NCBI GenBank assembly: GCA_963693005.1 | Contig: OY843720.1 | Location: 1-18,852, forward strand | DNA length: 18,852 bases | Direction of reading: 5' to 3' | From: Bodonicaedibacter sp963693005 | Lineage (GTDB): Bacteria > Pseudomonadota > Alphaproteobacteria > UBA6184 | Shown here: piece by piece, positions 10,024-18,852 of the stretch | Layout of the letters: the number at the start of each line of letters is the position of its first letter | Position numbering within the stretch: position 1 is the first letter of the stretch | The notes under the pieces: model-generated | The model's database searches: none | The model's input: only the letters and a program-made list of their open reading frames with translations | What the model was told of the DNA's origin: nothing | Position numbers and translations under genes: made by a program

Positions 10024-10583
10024 CAACGTCCGATGGAGAACACCTCCCGTTGACGAGAGCATCGTCCGATCGAGAACACCTTCCGTTGACGAGAGCAACG
10101 TCCGATCGAGAACACCTTCCGTTGAAGAGAGCAACGTCCGATCGAGAACACCTTCCGTTGACGAGAGCAACGTCCGATGGAGAACACCTTCCGTTGACGA
10201 GAGCAACGTCCGATGGAGAACACCTTCCGTTGACGAGAGCATCGTCCGATCGAGAACACCTTCCGTTGACGAAAGCAACGTCCGATCGAGAACACCTTCC
10301 GTTGACGAGAGCAACGTCCGATGGAGAACACCTTCCGTTGATGAGAGCAACGTCCGATGGAGAACACCTTCCGTTGACGAGAGCAACGTCCGATGGAGAA
10401 CACCTTCCGTTGACGAGAGCAACGTCCGATGGAGAACACCTTCGGTTGACGAGAGCATCGTCCGATCGAGAACACCTTCCGTTGACGAGAGCAACGTCCG
10501 ATGGAGAACACCTTCCGTTGACGAGAGCATCGTCCGATCGAGAACACCTTCCGTTGACGAGAGCAACGTCCGATGGAGAACAC
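10024..10583. repeat. 36-bp array segment between blocks 2 and 3
   Basis: About 15.5 units. It opens with a CACCTCCCG unit, has one GTTGAAGAG unit near 10125 and a CACCTTCGG unit near 10441. From about 10122 to the end of block 3 it matches 15915-16507 unit for unit at an offset of 5,793 bp, with few differences. Confidence 0.95.
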
Positions 10584-10714
10584 GACGTTTGTAGTGTTGA
10601 AGTGGTTGGCTCTTGGCCGTTTGGTTGCAGTCTGTTGTGCTCCAGTTCATGTGTCAGTGACTCTTCCGTCTGCCATGGCTTCGACGTCAACACACGTGTG
10701 ACCACACCACACTG
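10584..10714. repeat. 131-bp interspersed block, copy 3 of 8
   Basis: Identical by eye to the other copies, same orientation, 691 bp after copy 2. The upstream flank contains the CACCTTCGG unit also found upstream of copies 4, 7 and 8, placing it in that subfamily. Confidence 0.95.
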
Positions 10715-11454
10715 CAACGTCCGATGGAGAACACCTCCCGTTGACGAGAGCATCGTCCGATTGAGAACACCTTCCGTTGACGAGAGCAACGTCCGATGGA
10801 GAACACCTTCCGTTGATGAGAGCAACGTCCGATGGAGAACACCTTCCGTTGACGACAGCAACGTCCGATGGAGAACACCTTCCGTTGACGAGAGCAACGT
10901 CCGATGGAGAACACCTTCCGTTGATGAGAGCAACGTCCGATAGAGAACACCTTCCGTTGACGAGAGCAACGTCCGATGGAGAACACCTTCCGTTGATGAG
11001 AGCAACGTCCGATGGAGAACACCTTCCGTTGACGACAGCAACGTCCGATGGAGAACACCTTCCGTTGATGAGAGCAACGTCCGATGGAGAACACCTTCCG
11101 TTGATGAGAGCAACGTCCGATGGAGAACACCTTCCGTTGACGACAGCAACGTCCGATGGAGAACACCTTCCGTTGATGAGAGCAACGTCCGATGGAGAAC
11201 ACCTTCCGTTGACGAAAGCAACGTCCGATCGAGAACACCTTCCGTTGATGAGAGCAACGTCCGATGGAGAACACCTTCCGTTGACGAGAGCAACGTCCGA
11301 TGGAGAACACCTTCGGTTGACGAGAGCATCGTCCGATCGAGAACACCTTCCGTTGACGAGAGCAACGTCCGATGGAGAACACCTTCCGTTGACGAGAGCA
11401 TCGTCCGATCGAGAACACCTTCCGTTGACGAGAGCAACGTCCGATGGAGAACAC
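10715..11454. repeat. 36-bp array segment between blocks 3 and 4
   Basis: About 20.5 units. Markers are CGATTGAG (near 10760), CGATAGAG (T at 10941), three GACGACAGC units (about 10855, 11035 and 11143) and CACCTTCGG near 11311. The first part, to about 11000, recurs exactly 871 bp downstream after block 4. The CGATAG variant puts a TAG into the frame that otherwise reads RTPSVDESNVRW. Confidence 0.95.
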
Positions 11455-11585
11455 GACGTTTGTAGTGTTGAAGTGGTTGGCTCTTGGCCGTTTGGTTGCA
11501 GTCTGTTGTGCTCCAGTTCATGTGTCAGTGACTCTTCCGTCTGCCATGGCTTCGACGTCAACACACGTGTGACCACACCACACTG
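11455..11585. repeat. 131-bp interspersed block, copy 4 of 8
   Basis: Identical by eye to the other copies, same orientation, 871 bp after copy 3. Both flanks resemble those of copy 3, including CGATTGAG just downstream. Confidence 0.95.
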
Positions 11586-13117
11586 CAACGTCCGATGGAG
11601 AACACCTCCCGTTGACGAGAGCATCGTCCGATTGAGAACACCTTCCGTTGACGAGAGCAACGTCCGATGGAGAACACCTTCCGTTGATGAGAGCAACGTC
11701 CGATGGAGAACACCTTCCGTTGACGACAGCAACGTCCGATGGAGAACACCTTCCGTTGACGAGAGCAACGTCCGATGGAGAACACCTTCCGTTGATGAGA
11801 GCAACGTCCGATAGAGAACACCTTCCGTTGACGAGAGCAACGTCCGATGGAGAACACCTTCCGTTGATGAGAGCAACGTCCGATGGAGAACACCTTCCGT
11901 TGACGAGAGCAACGTCCGATGGAGAACACCTTCCGTTGACGAGAGCAACGTCCGATGGAGAACACCTTCCGTTGATGAGAGCAACGTCCGATGGAGAACA
12001 CCTTCCGTTGACGACAGCAACGTCCGATGGAGAACACCTTCCGTTGATGAGAGCAACGTCCGATGGAGAACACCTTCCGTTGACGAAAGCAACGTCCGAT
12101 CGAGAACACCTTCCGTTGATGAGAGCAACGTCCGATGGAGAACACCTTCCGTTGATGAGAGCAACGTATGATGGAGAACACCTTCCGTTGACGAGAGCAA
12201 CGTCCGATGGAGAACACCTTCCGTTGACGAGAGCAACGTCCGATGGAGAACACCTTCCGTTGACGAGAGCAACGTCCGATCGAGAACACCTTCCGTTGAC
12301 GAAAGCAACGTCCGATCGAGAACACCTTCCGTTGACGAAAGCAACGTCCGATCGAGAACACCTTCCGTTGACGAGAGCAACGTCCGATGGAGAACACCTT
12401 CCGTTGACGAGAGCATCGTCCGATGGAGAACACCTTCCGTTGACGAGTGCAACGTCCGATGGAGAACACCTTCCGTTGATGAGAGCAACGTCCGATGGAG
12501 AACACCTTCCGTTGACGAGAGCAACGTCCGATGGAGAACACCTTCCGTTGACGAGAGCAACGTCCGATCGAGAACACCTTCCGTTGACGAAAGCAACGTC
12601 CGATCGAGAACACCTTTCGTTGACGAAAGCAACGTCCGATCGAGAACACCTTCCGTTGACGAGAGCAACGTCCGATGGAGAACACCTTCCGTTGACGAGA
12701 GCATCGTCCGATCGAGAACACCTTCCGTTGATGAGAGCAACGTCCGATGGAGAACACCTTCCGTTGATGAGAGCAACGTCCGATGGAGAACACCTTCCGT
12801 TGATGAGAGCAACGTCCGATGGAGAACACCTTCCGTTGATGAGAGCAACGTCCGATGGAGAACACCTTCCGTTGACGAGAGCAACGTCCGATGGAGAACA
12901 CCTTCCGTTGACGAGAGCATCGTCCGATCGAGAACACCTTCCGTTGACGAGAGCAACGTCCGATCGAGAACACCTTCCGTTGACGAGAGCAACGTCCGAT
13001 GGAGAACACCTTGCGTTGATGAGAGCAACGTCCGATGGAGAACACCTTCCGTTGACGAGAGCATCGTCCGATCGAGAACACCTTCCGTTGACGAGAGCAA
13101 CGTCCGATGGAGAACAC
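11586..13117. repeat. 36-bp array segment between blocks 4 and 5
   Basis: About 42.5 units. The first part copies the start of the previous segment (CGATTGAG near 11632, CGATAG at 11812). The rest, from about 11900, copies 8238-9239 (GAGTGC near 12448, CACCTTTCG at 12617, CCTTGCG at 13013). It is therefore a mosaic of two older segments. A private double change gives CAACGTATGATGG at 12168-12169. Confidence 0.95.
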
Positions 13118-13248
13118 GACGTTTGTAGTGTTGAAGTGGTTGGCTCTTGGCCGTTTGGTTGCAGTCTGTTGTGCTCCAGTTCATGTGTCAGTGACTCTTC
13201 CGTCTGCCATGGCTTCGACGTCAACACACGTGTGACCACACCACACTG
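13118..13248. repeat. 131-bp interspersed block, copy 5 of 8
   Basis: Identical by eye to the other copies, same orientation. With copy 1 it is one of only two followed by the 2-bp-shortened CACCCCG unit, so copies 1 and 5 descend from one ancestor. Confidence 0.95.
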
Positions 13249-13806
13249 CAACGTCCGATGGAGAACACCCCGTTGACGAGAGCATCGTCCGATCGAGAAC
13301 ACCTTCCGTTGACGAGAGCAACGTCCGATCGAGAACACCTTCCGTTGACGAGAGCAACGTCCGATGGAGAACACCTTCCGTTGAAGAGAGCAACGTCCGA
13401 TCGAGAACACCTTCCGTTGATGAGAGCAACGTCCGATGGAGAACACCTTCCGTTGAAGAGAGCAACGTCCGATCGAGAACACCTTCCGTTGACGAGAGCA
13501 ACGTCCGATGGAGAACACCTTGCGTTGATGAGGGCAACGTCCGATGGAGAACACCTTCCGTTGACGAGAGCAACGTCCGATGGAGAACACCTTCCGTTGA
13601 CGAGAGCAACGTCCGATCGAGAACACCTTCCGTTGACGAAAGCAACGTCCGATCGAGAACACCTTCCGTTGACGAGAGCAACGTCCGATGGAGAACACCT
13701 TGCGTTGATGAGGGCAACGTCCGATGGAGAACACCTTCCGTTGACGAGAGCATCGTCCGATCGAGAACACCTTCCGTTGACGAGAGCAACGTCCGATGGA
13801 GAACAC
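13249..13806. repeat. 36-bp array segment between blocks 5 and 6
   Basis: About 15.5 units, matching 9371-9892 plus one extra unit. Two units carry GATGAGGGCAACG (near 13531 and 13701), a change absent from the 9.4-9.9 kb counterpart. The second of these is the extra unit. Confidence 0.95.
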
Positions 13807-13937
13807 GACGTTTGTAGTGTTGAAGTGGTTGGCTCTTGGCCGTTTGGTTGCAGTCTGTTGTGCTCCAGTTCATGTGTCAGTGACTCTTCCGTCTGCCATG
13901 GCTTCGACGTCAACACACGTGTGACCACACCACACTG
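13807..13937. repeat. 131-bp interspersed block, copy 6 of 8
   Basis: Identical by eye to the other copies, same orientation, 689 bp after copy 5. It is followed by the common CACCTCCCG unit and then CGATTGAG, as after copies 3 and 4. Confidence 0.95.
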
Positions 13938-14317
13938 CAACGTCCGATGGAGAACACCTCCCGTTGACGAGAGCATCGTCCGATTGAGAACACCTTCCGT
14001 TGACGAGAGCAACGTCCGATGGAGAACACCTTCCGTTGATGAGAGCAACGTCCGATGGAGAACACCTTCCGTTGAAGAGAGCAACGTCCGATCGAGAACA
14101 CCTTCCGTTGACGAGAGCAACGTCCGATGGAGAACACCTTCCGTTGACGAGAGCAACGTCCGATGGAGAACACCTTCCGTTGACGAGAGCATCGTCCGAT
14201 GGAGAACACCTTCCGTTGACGAGAGCAACGTCCGATGGAGAACACCTTCGGTTGACGAGAGCATCGTCCGATGGAGAACACCTCCCGTTGACGAGAGCAA
14301 CGTCCGATGGAGAACAC
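13938..14317. repeat. 36-bp array segment between blocks 6 and 7
   Basis: About 10.5 units, the shortest inter-block segment. It starts like the segments after blocks 3 and 4 (CGATTGAG) and ends with a CACCTTCGG unit near 14245, but the last unit before block 7 carries CACCTCCCG, unlike the other blocks. Confidence 0.95.
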
Positions 14318-14448
14318 GACGTTTGTAGTGTTGAAGTGGTTGGCTCTTGGCCGTTTGGTTGCAGTCTGTTGTGCTCCAGTTCATGTGTCAGTGACTCTTC
14401 CGTCTGCCATGGCTTCGACGTCAACACACGTGTGACCACACCACACTG
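14318..14448. repeat. 131-bp interspersed block, copy 7 of 8
   Basis: Identical by eye to the other copies, same orientation, 511 bp after copy 6. The block is conserved even though its upstream flank differs slightly from the flanks of the other seven. Confidence 0.95.
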
Positions 14449-16376
14449 CAACGTCCGATGGAGAACACCTCCCGTTGACGAGAGCATCGTCCGATCGAGA
14501 ACACCTTCCGTTGACGAGAGCATCGTCCGATCGAGAACACCTTCCGTTGACGAGAGCAACGTCCGATGGAGAACACCTTCCGTTGATGAGAGCAACGTCC
14601 GATCGAGAACACCTTCCGTTGACGAAAGCAACGTCCGATCGAGAACACCTTCCGTTGACGAGAGCATCGTCCGATCGAGAACACCTTCCGTTGACGAGAG
14701 CAACGTCCGATGGAGAACACCTTCCGTTGATGAGAGCAACGTCCGATGGAGAACACCTTCCGTTGACGAGAGCAACGTCCGATGGAGAACACCTTCCGTT
14801 GACGAGAGCAACGTCCGATGGAGAACACCTCCCGTTGACGAGAGCATCGTCCGATCGAGAACACCTTCCGTTGACGAGAGCAACGTCCGATAGAGAACAC
14901 CTTCCGTTGACGAGAGCAACGTCCGATGGAGAACACCTTCCGTTGACGAGAGCAACGTCCGATGGAGAACACCTTCCGTTGATGAGAGCAACGTCCGATC
15001 GAGAACACCTTCCGTTGACGAAAGCAACGTCCGATCGAGAACACCTTCCGTTGACGAGAGCAACGTCCGATGGAGAACACCTCCCGTTGACGAGAGCATC
15101 GTCCGATCGAGAACACCTTCCGTTGATGAGAGCAACGTCCGATCGAGAACACCTTCCGTTGACGAAAGCAACGTCCGATCGAGAACACCTTCCGTTGACG
15201 AGAGCAACGTCCGATGGAGAACACCTCCCGTTGACGAGAGCATCGTCCGATCGAGAACACCTTCCGTTGATGAGAGCAACGTCCGATCGAGAACACCTTC
15301 CGTTGATGAGAGCAACGTCCGATCGAGAACACCTTCCGTTGACGAAAGCAACGTCCGATCGAGAACACCTTCCGTTGACGAGAGCAACGTCCGATGGAGA
15401 ACACCTCCCGTTGACGAGAGCATCGTCCGATCGAGAACACCTTCCGTTGATGAGAGCAACGTCCGATGGAGAACACCTCCCGTTGACGAGAGCATCGTCC
15501 GATCGAGAACACCTTCCGTTGACGAGAGCAACGTCCGATGGAGAACACCTCCCGTTGACGAGAGCATCGTCCGATCGAGAACACCTTCCGTTGATGAGAG
15601 CAACGTCCGATCGAGAACACCTTCCGTTGACGAAAGCAACGTCCGATCGAGAACACCTTCCGTTGACGAGAGCAACGTCCGATGGAGAACACCTCCCGTT
15701 GACGAGAGCATCGTCCGATCGAGAACACCTTCCGTTGACGAGAGCAACGTCCGATGGAGAACACCTTCCGTTGATGAGAGCAACGTCCGATCGAGAACAC
15801 CTTCCGTTGACGAAAGCAACGTCCGATCGAGAACACCTTCCGTTGACGAGAGCAACGTCCGATGGAGAACACCTCCCGTTGACGAGAGCATCGTCCGATC
15901 GAGAACACCTTCCGTTGAAGAGAGCAACGTCCGATCGAGAACACCTTCCGTTGACGAGAGCAACGTCCGATGGAGAACACCTTCCGTTGACGAGAGCAAC
16001 GTCCGATGGAGAACACCTTCCGTTGACGAGAGCATCGTCCGATCGAGAACACCTTCCGTTGACGAAAGCAACGTCCGATCGAGAACACCTTCCGTTGACG
16101 AGAGCAACGTCCGATGGAGAACACCTTCCGTTGATGAGAGCAACGTCCGATGGAGAACACCTTCCGTTGACGAGAGCAACGTCCGATGGAGAACACCTTC
16201 CGTTGACGAGAGCAACGTCCGATGGAGAACACCTTCGGTTGACGAGAGCATCGTCCGATGGAGAACACCTCCCGTTGACGAGAGCAACGTCCGATGGAGA
16301 ACACCTTCCGTTGACGAGAGCATCGTCCGATCGAGAACACCTTCCGTTGACGAGAGCAACGTCCGATGGAGAACAC
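14449..16376. repeat. 36-bp array segment between blocks 7 and 8
   Basis: About 53.5 units, the longest inter-block segment. It opens with two successive ATC units, has a CGATAG unit at 14891, and then a run organised as a four-unit repeat to about 15900. Its first part (about 14583-15122) recurs at 16678-17217, offset 2,095 bp. Its end matches the segment before block 3. Confidence 0.95.
14982..15905. repeat. 144-bp (four-unit) higher-order repeat inside array 2
   Basis: Four 36-bp units in fixed order repeat here: GATGAG with CGATCG, GACGAAAGC with CGATCG, a plain unit with CGATGG, and a CACCTCCCG unit with ATC and CGATCG. The CACCTCCCG units near 15082 and 15226 are exactly 144 bp apart. 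Later spacings are 180, 72, 72, 144 and 180 bp, showing gains and losses of whole units. This is local amplification on top of the 36-bp period. Confidence 0.85.
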
Positions 16377-16507
16377 GACGTTTGTAGTGTTGAAGTGGTT
16401 GGCTCTTGGCCGTTTGGTTGCAGTCTGTTGTGCTCCAGTTCATGTGTCAGTGACTCTTCCGTCTGCCATGGCTTCGACGTCAACACACGTGTGACCACAC
16501 CACACTG
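16377..16507. repeat. 131-bp interspersed block, copy 8 of 8
   Basis: Identical by eye to the other copies, same orientation, 2,059 bp after copy 7. No further block lies between it and the end of array 2. Confidence 0.95.
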
Positions 16508-17840
16508 CAACGTCCGATGGAGAACACCTCCCGTTGACGAGAGCATCGTCCGATCGAGAACACCTTCCGTTGACGAGAGCAACGTCCGATGGAGAACACC
16601 TTCCGTTGACGAGAGCAACGTCCGATGGAGAACACCTTCCGTTGACGAGAGCAACGTCCGATGGAGAACACCTTCCGTTGATGAGAGCAACGTCCGATCG
16701 AGAACACCTTCCGTTGACGAAAGCAACGTCCGATCGAGAACACCTTCCGTTGACGAGAGCATCGTCCGATCGAGAACACCTTCCGTTGACGAGAGCAACG
16801 TCCGATGGAGAACACCTTCCGTTGATGAGAGCAACGTCCGATGGAGAACACCTTCCGTTGACGAGAGCAACGTCCGATGGAGAACACCTTCCGTTGACGA
16901 GAGCAACGTCCGATGGAGAACACCTCCCGTTGACGAGAGCATCGTCCGATCGAGAACACCTTCCGTTGACGAGAGCAACGTCCGATAGAGAACACCTTCC
17001 GTTGACGAGAGCAACGTCCGATGGAGAACACCTTCCGTTGACGAGAGCAACGTCCGATGGAGAACACCTTCCGTTGATGAGAGCAACGTCCGATCGAGAA
17101 CACCTTCCGTTGACGAAAGCAACGTCCGATCGAGAACACCTTCCGTTGACGAGAGCAACGTCCGATGGAGAACACCTCCCGTTGACGAGAGCATCGTCCG
17201 ATCGAGAACACCTTCCGTTGACGAGAGCATCGTCCGATCGAGAACACCTTCCGTTGACGAGAGCAACGTCCGATGGAGAACACCTTCCGTTGATGAGAGC
17301 AACGTCCGATGGAGAACACCTTCCGTTGACGAGAGCAACGTCCGATGGAGAACACCTTCCGTTGATGAGAGCAACGTCCGATCGAGAACACCTTCCGTTG
17401 ACGAAAGCAACGTCCGATCGAGAACACCTTCCGTTGACGAGAGCAACGTCCGATGGAGAACACCTCCCGTTGACGAGAGCATCGTCCGATCGAGAACACC
17501 TTCCGTTGATGAGAGCAACGTCCGATCGAGAACACCTTCCGTTGACGAAAGCAACGTCCGATCGAGAACACCTTCCGTTGACGAGAGCAACGTCCGATCG
17601 AGAACACCTTCCGTTGAAGAGAGCAACGTCCGATGGAGAACACCTTCCGTTGACGAGAGCAACGTCCGATGGAGAACACCTTCCGTTGACGAGAGCAACG
17701 TCCGATGGAGAACACCTCCCGTTGACGAGAGCAACGTCCGATGGAGAACACCTTCCGTTGATGAGAGCAACGTCCGATCGAGAACACCTTCCGTTGACGA
17801 AAGCAACGTCCGATCGAGAACACCTTCCGTTGACGAAAGC
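16508..17840. repeat. 36-bp array, final segment
   Basis: About 37 units. It carries a CGATAG unit at 16986, several CACCTCCCG units and the 540-bp repeat shared with 14583-15122. The last unit ends within GACGAAAGC at 17832-17840, and the third array begins at the same GAAAGC, so the two arrays share six bases at the join. Confidence 0.95.
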
Positions 17841-18826
17841 CACACTTCCACAAATACAATTTCTGTGCGACACCTTTTGCCCCACGCACTCCATGCAACA
17901 CCTTAGACCGCACCACCTTCACCATCACAAGATTTTTGGGCTCACTTGGGCCTTGGTTTTTTTGAAAGCCACACTTCCACAAATACAAGTTTATGTGCGA
18001 CACCATTTGCCCCACGCACTACCATACAACACCTTAGACCGCACCACCTTCACCATCACAAGATTTTTGGGCTCACTTGGGCCTTGGTTTTTTTGAAAGC
18101 CACACTTCCACAAATACAAGTTTCTGTGCGACACCTTTTGCCCCACGCACTCCATGCAACACCTTAGACCGCACCACCTTCACCATCACAAGATTTTTGG
18201 GCTCACTTGGGCCTTGGTTTTTTTGAAAGCCACACTTCCACAAATACAAGTTTCTGTGCGACACCATTTGCCCCACGCACTACCATACAACACCTTAGAC
18301 CGCACCACCTTCACCATCACAAGATTTTTGGGCTCACTTGGGCCTTGGTTTTTTTGAAAGCCACACTTCCACAAATACAAGTTTCTGTGCGACACCTTTT
18401 GCCCCACGCACTCCATGCAACACCTTAGACCGCACCACCTTCACCATCACAAGATTTTTGGGCTCACTTGGGCCTTGGTTTTTTTGAAAGCCACACTTCC
18501 ACAAATACAAGTTTCTGTGCGACACCATTTGCCCCACGTACTACCATACAACACCTTAGACCGCACCACCTTCACCATCACAAGATTTTTGGGCTCACTT
18601 GGGCCTTGGTTTTTTTGAAAGCCACACTTCCACAAATACAAGTTTCTGTGCGACACCTTTTGCCCCACGCACTCCATGCAACACCTTAGACCGCACCACC
18701 TTCACCATCACAAGATTTTTGGGCTCACTTGGGCCTTGGTTTTTTTGAAAGCCACACTTCCACAAATACAAGTTTCTGTGCGACACCATTTGCCCCACGC
18801 ACTACCATACAACACCTTAGACCGCA
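17839..18826. repeat. 130/131-bp alternating dimer satellite array (array 3)
   Basis: About 7.6 monomers start at GCCACACTTCC (17839, 17968, 18099, 18229, 18360, 18490, 18621 and 18751). Spacings are 129, 131, 130, 131, 130, 131 and 130 bp. Two monomer types alternate: one with CACCTTTTGCCCC and CACTCCATGCAAC (130 bp), one with CACCATTTGCCCC and CACTACCATACAAC (131 bp), giving a 261-bp dimer. Each monomer contains GATTTTTGGGCTCACTTGGG and a run of seven T. The first monomer lacks one G (ACAATTTC). Private changes are TTTATGTG near 17991 and G to A or C to T type changes such as CACGTACT at 18539. Short open frames of 67-76 codons recur once per dimer and are by-products. The family is not recognised. 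Confidence 0.96.
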
Positions 18827-18852
18827 AGAAAACGCTTAGCAAAAAACGTACT
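18827..18852. other. Non-repeat sequence at the right edge
   Basis: The last monomer stops at ACCGCA (18826) where ACCGCACCACC is expected. The remaining 26 bp (AGAAAACGCTTAGC and an A-rich end) match none of the three repeats. It is too short to classify and is the only unique flank in the window. Confidence 0.75.

Larger units (their letters stand above)
11900..13806. repeat. Large segmental repeat containing block copy 5
   Basis: Second copy of the segment that begins near 8238. Block 5 and its flanks correspond to block 1 at an offset of 3,878 bp, including the shortened CACCCCG unit after the block. It gained units internally, among them a run of four GATGAG units near 12720-12860 where the first copy has two. 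It ends at block 6, the counterpart of block 2. Confidence 0.85.
14381..17851 (-). other. Long minus-strand repeat-derived open frame, not accepted as a gene
   Basis: A minus-strand frame of about 1,156 codons starts in the array 3 edge and reads the 36-bp units as LLSSTEGVLHRT or LLSSTEGVLDRT. It passes through block 8, changes reading phase and continues as GRCSPSDVALVN repeats, ending in block 7. Equivalent shorter frames start at an ATG inside other blocks (protein start MNWSTTDC) and span to the next block but one. In the LLSSTEGVL phase several common unit variants are synonymous, which is noted as a finding. All three minus phases are open in the 36-bp unit, so length alone is no evidence of coding. 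No domain, signal peptide or splice pattern was recognised. Confidence 0.7.

Noticed and set aside
5053..17840. CRISPR array, since 36 bp is a typical CRISPR repeat length
   Set aside because: The units are directly adjacent with no unique spacers. The 131-bp blocks are identical to each other and so are not spacers, and no cas gene is present.
18073..18276. Small proteins of 67-76 residues in array 3
   Set aside because: They recur at exactly 261 bp on both strands as by-products of the dimer repeat, with no coding signature.
1..18852. Telomeric, ribosomal RNA or known prokaryotic elements
   Set aside because: No TTAGGG-type runs, no rRNA-like conserved stretches and no operon, ribosome-binding site or terminator pattern were seen.

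Overview
This window is almost entirely tandem repeat DNA, and I find no gene in it that I can defend. The size (about 18.8 kb without a break), the nested higher-order repeat structure and the lack of any microbial gene architecture point to a eukaryotic nuclear genome, probably a satellite or minisatellite block from a long-read assembly. The sequence does not identify the species. CpG is not depleted in the first two arrays, so the locus is either unmethylated in the germline or belongs to a lineage without strong CpG decay.

Layout. (1) Positions 1-5049: a GC-rich array (about 78% GC) of roughly 61 copies of an 83-bp unit, carrying a few recurrent length variants (88, 82, 81, 73 and 66 bp). 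Its first 2.1 kb is an exact-looking 1,060-bp segmental duplication. (2) Positions 5053-17840: an unrelated array of about 325 copies of a 36-bp unit. The first 4.2 kb is uninterrupted. From 9240 on it is punctuated by eight identical copies of a 131-bp non-repeat block, always in the same orientation and always at the same phase of the 36-bp unit. Distinctive single-base variants show that long segments were copied over hundreds to thousands of bases. (3) Positions 17839-18826: a third unrelated array, in which a 130-bp and a 131-bp monomer alternate as about four dimers of 261 bp. (4) Positions 18827-18852: 26 bp of non-repeat sequence, the only unique DNA at an edge.

Very long open frames (up to about 3,000 codons) run through arrays 1 and 2, but they are explained by repetition: the 83-bp unit lacks stop codons in all six frames, and the 36-bp unit, whose length is a multiple of three, is open in five of six. 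They show no initiation context, domain, intron signal or non-repeat coding portion, so they are recorded as 'other' and not as CDS.

The best candidates for real biology are the eight-copy 131-bp block, which may mark a higher-order repeat and contains a CACACGTGTG palindrome, the abrupt joins between three unrelated satellites, and the dimeric third array. I saw no RNA gene, CRISPR array, complete transposon or prokaryotic operon.
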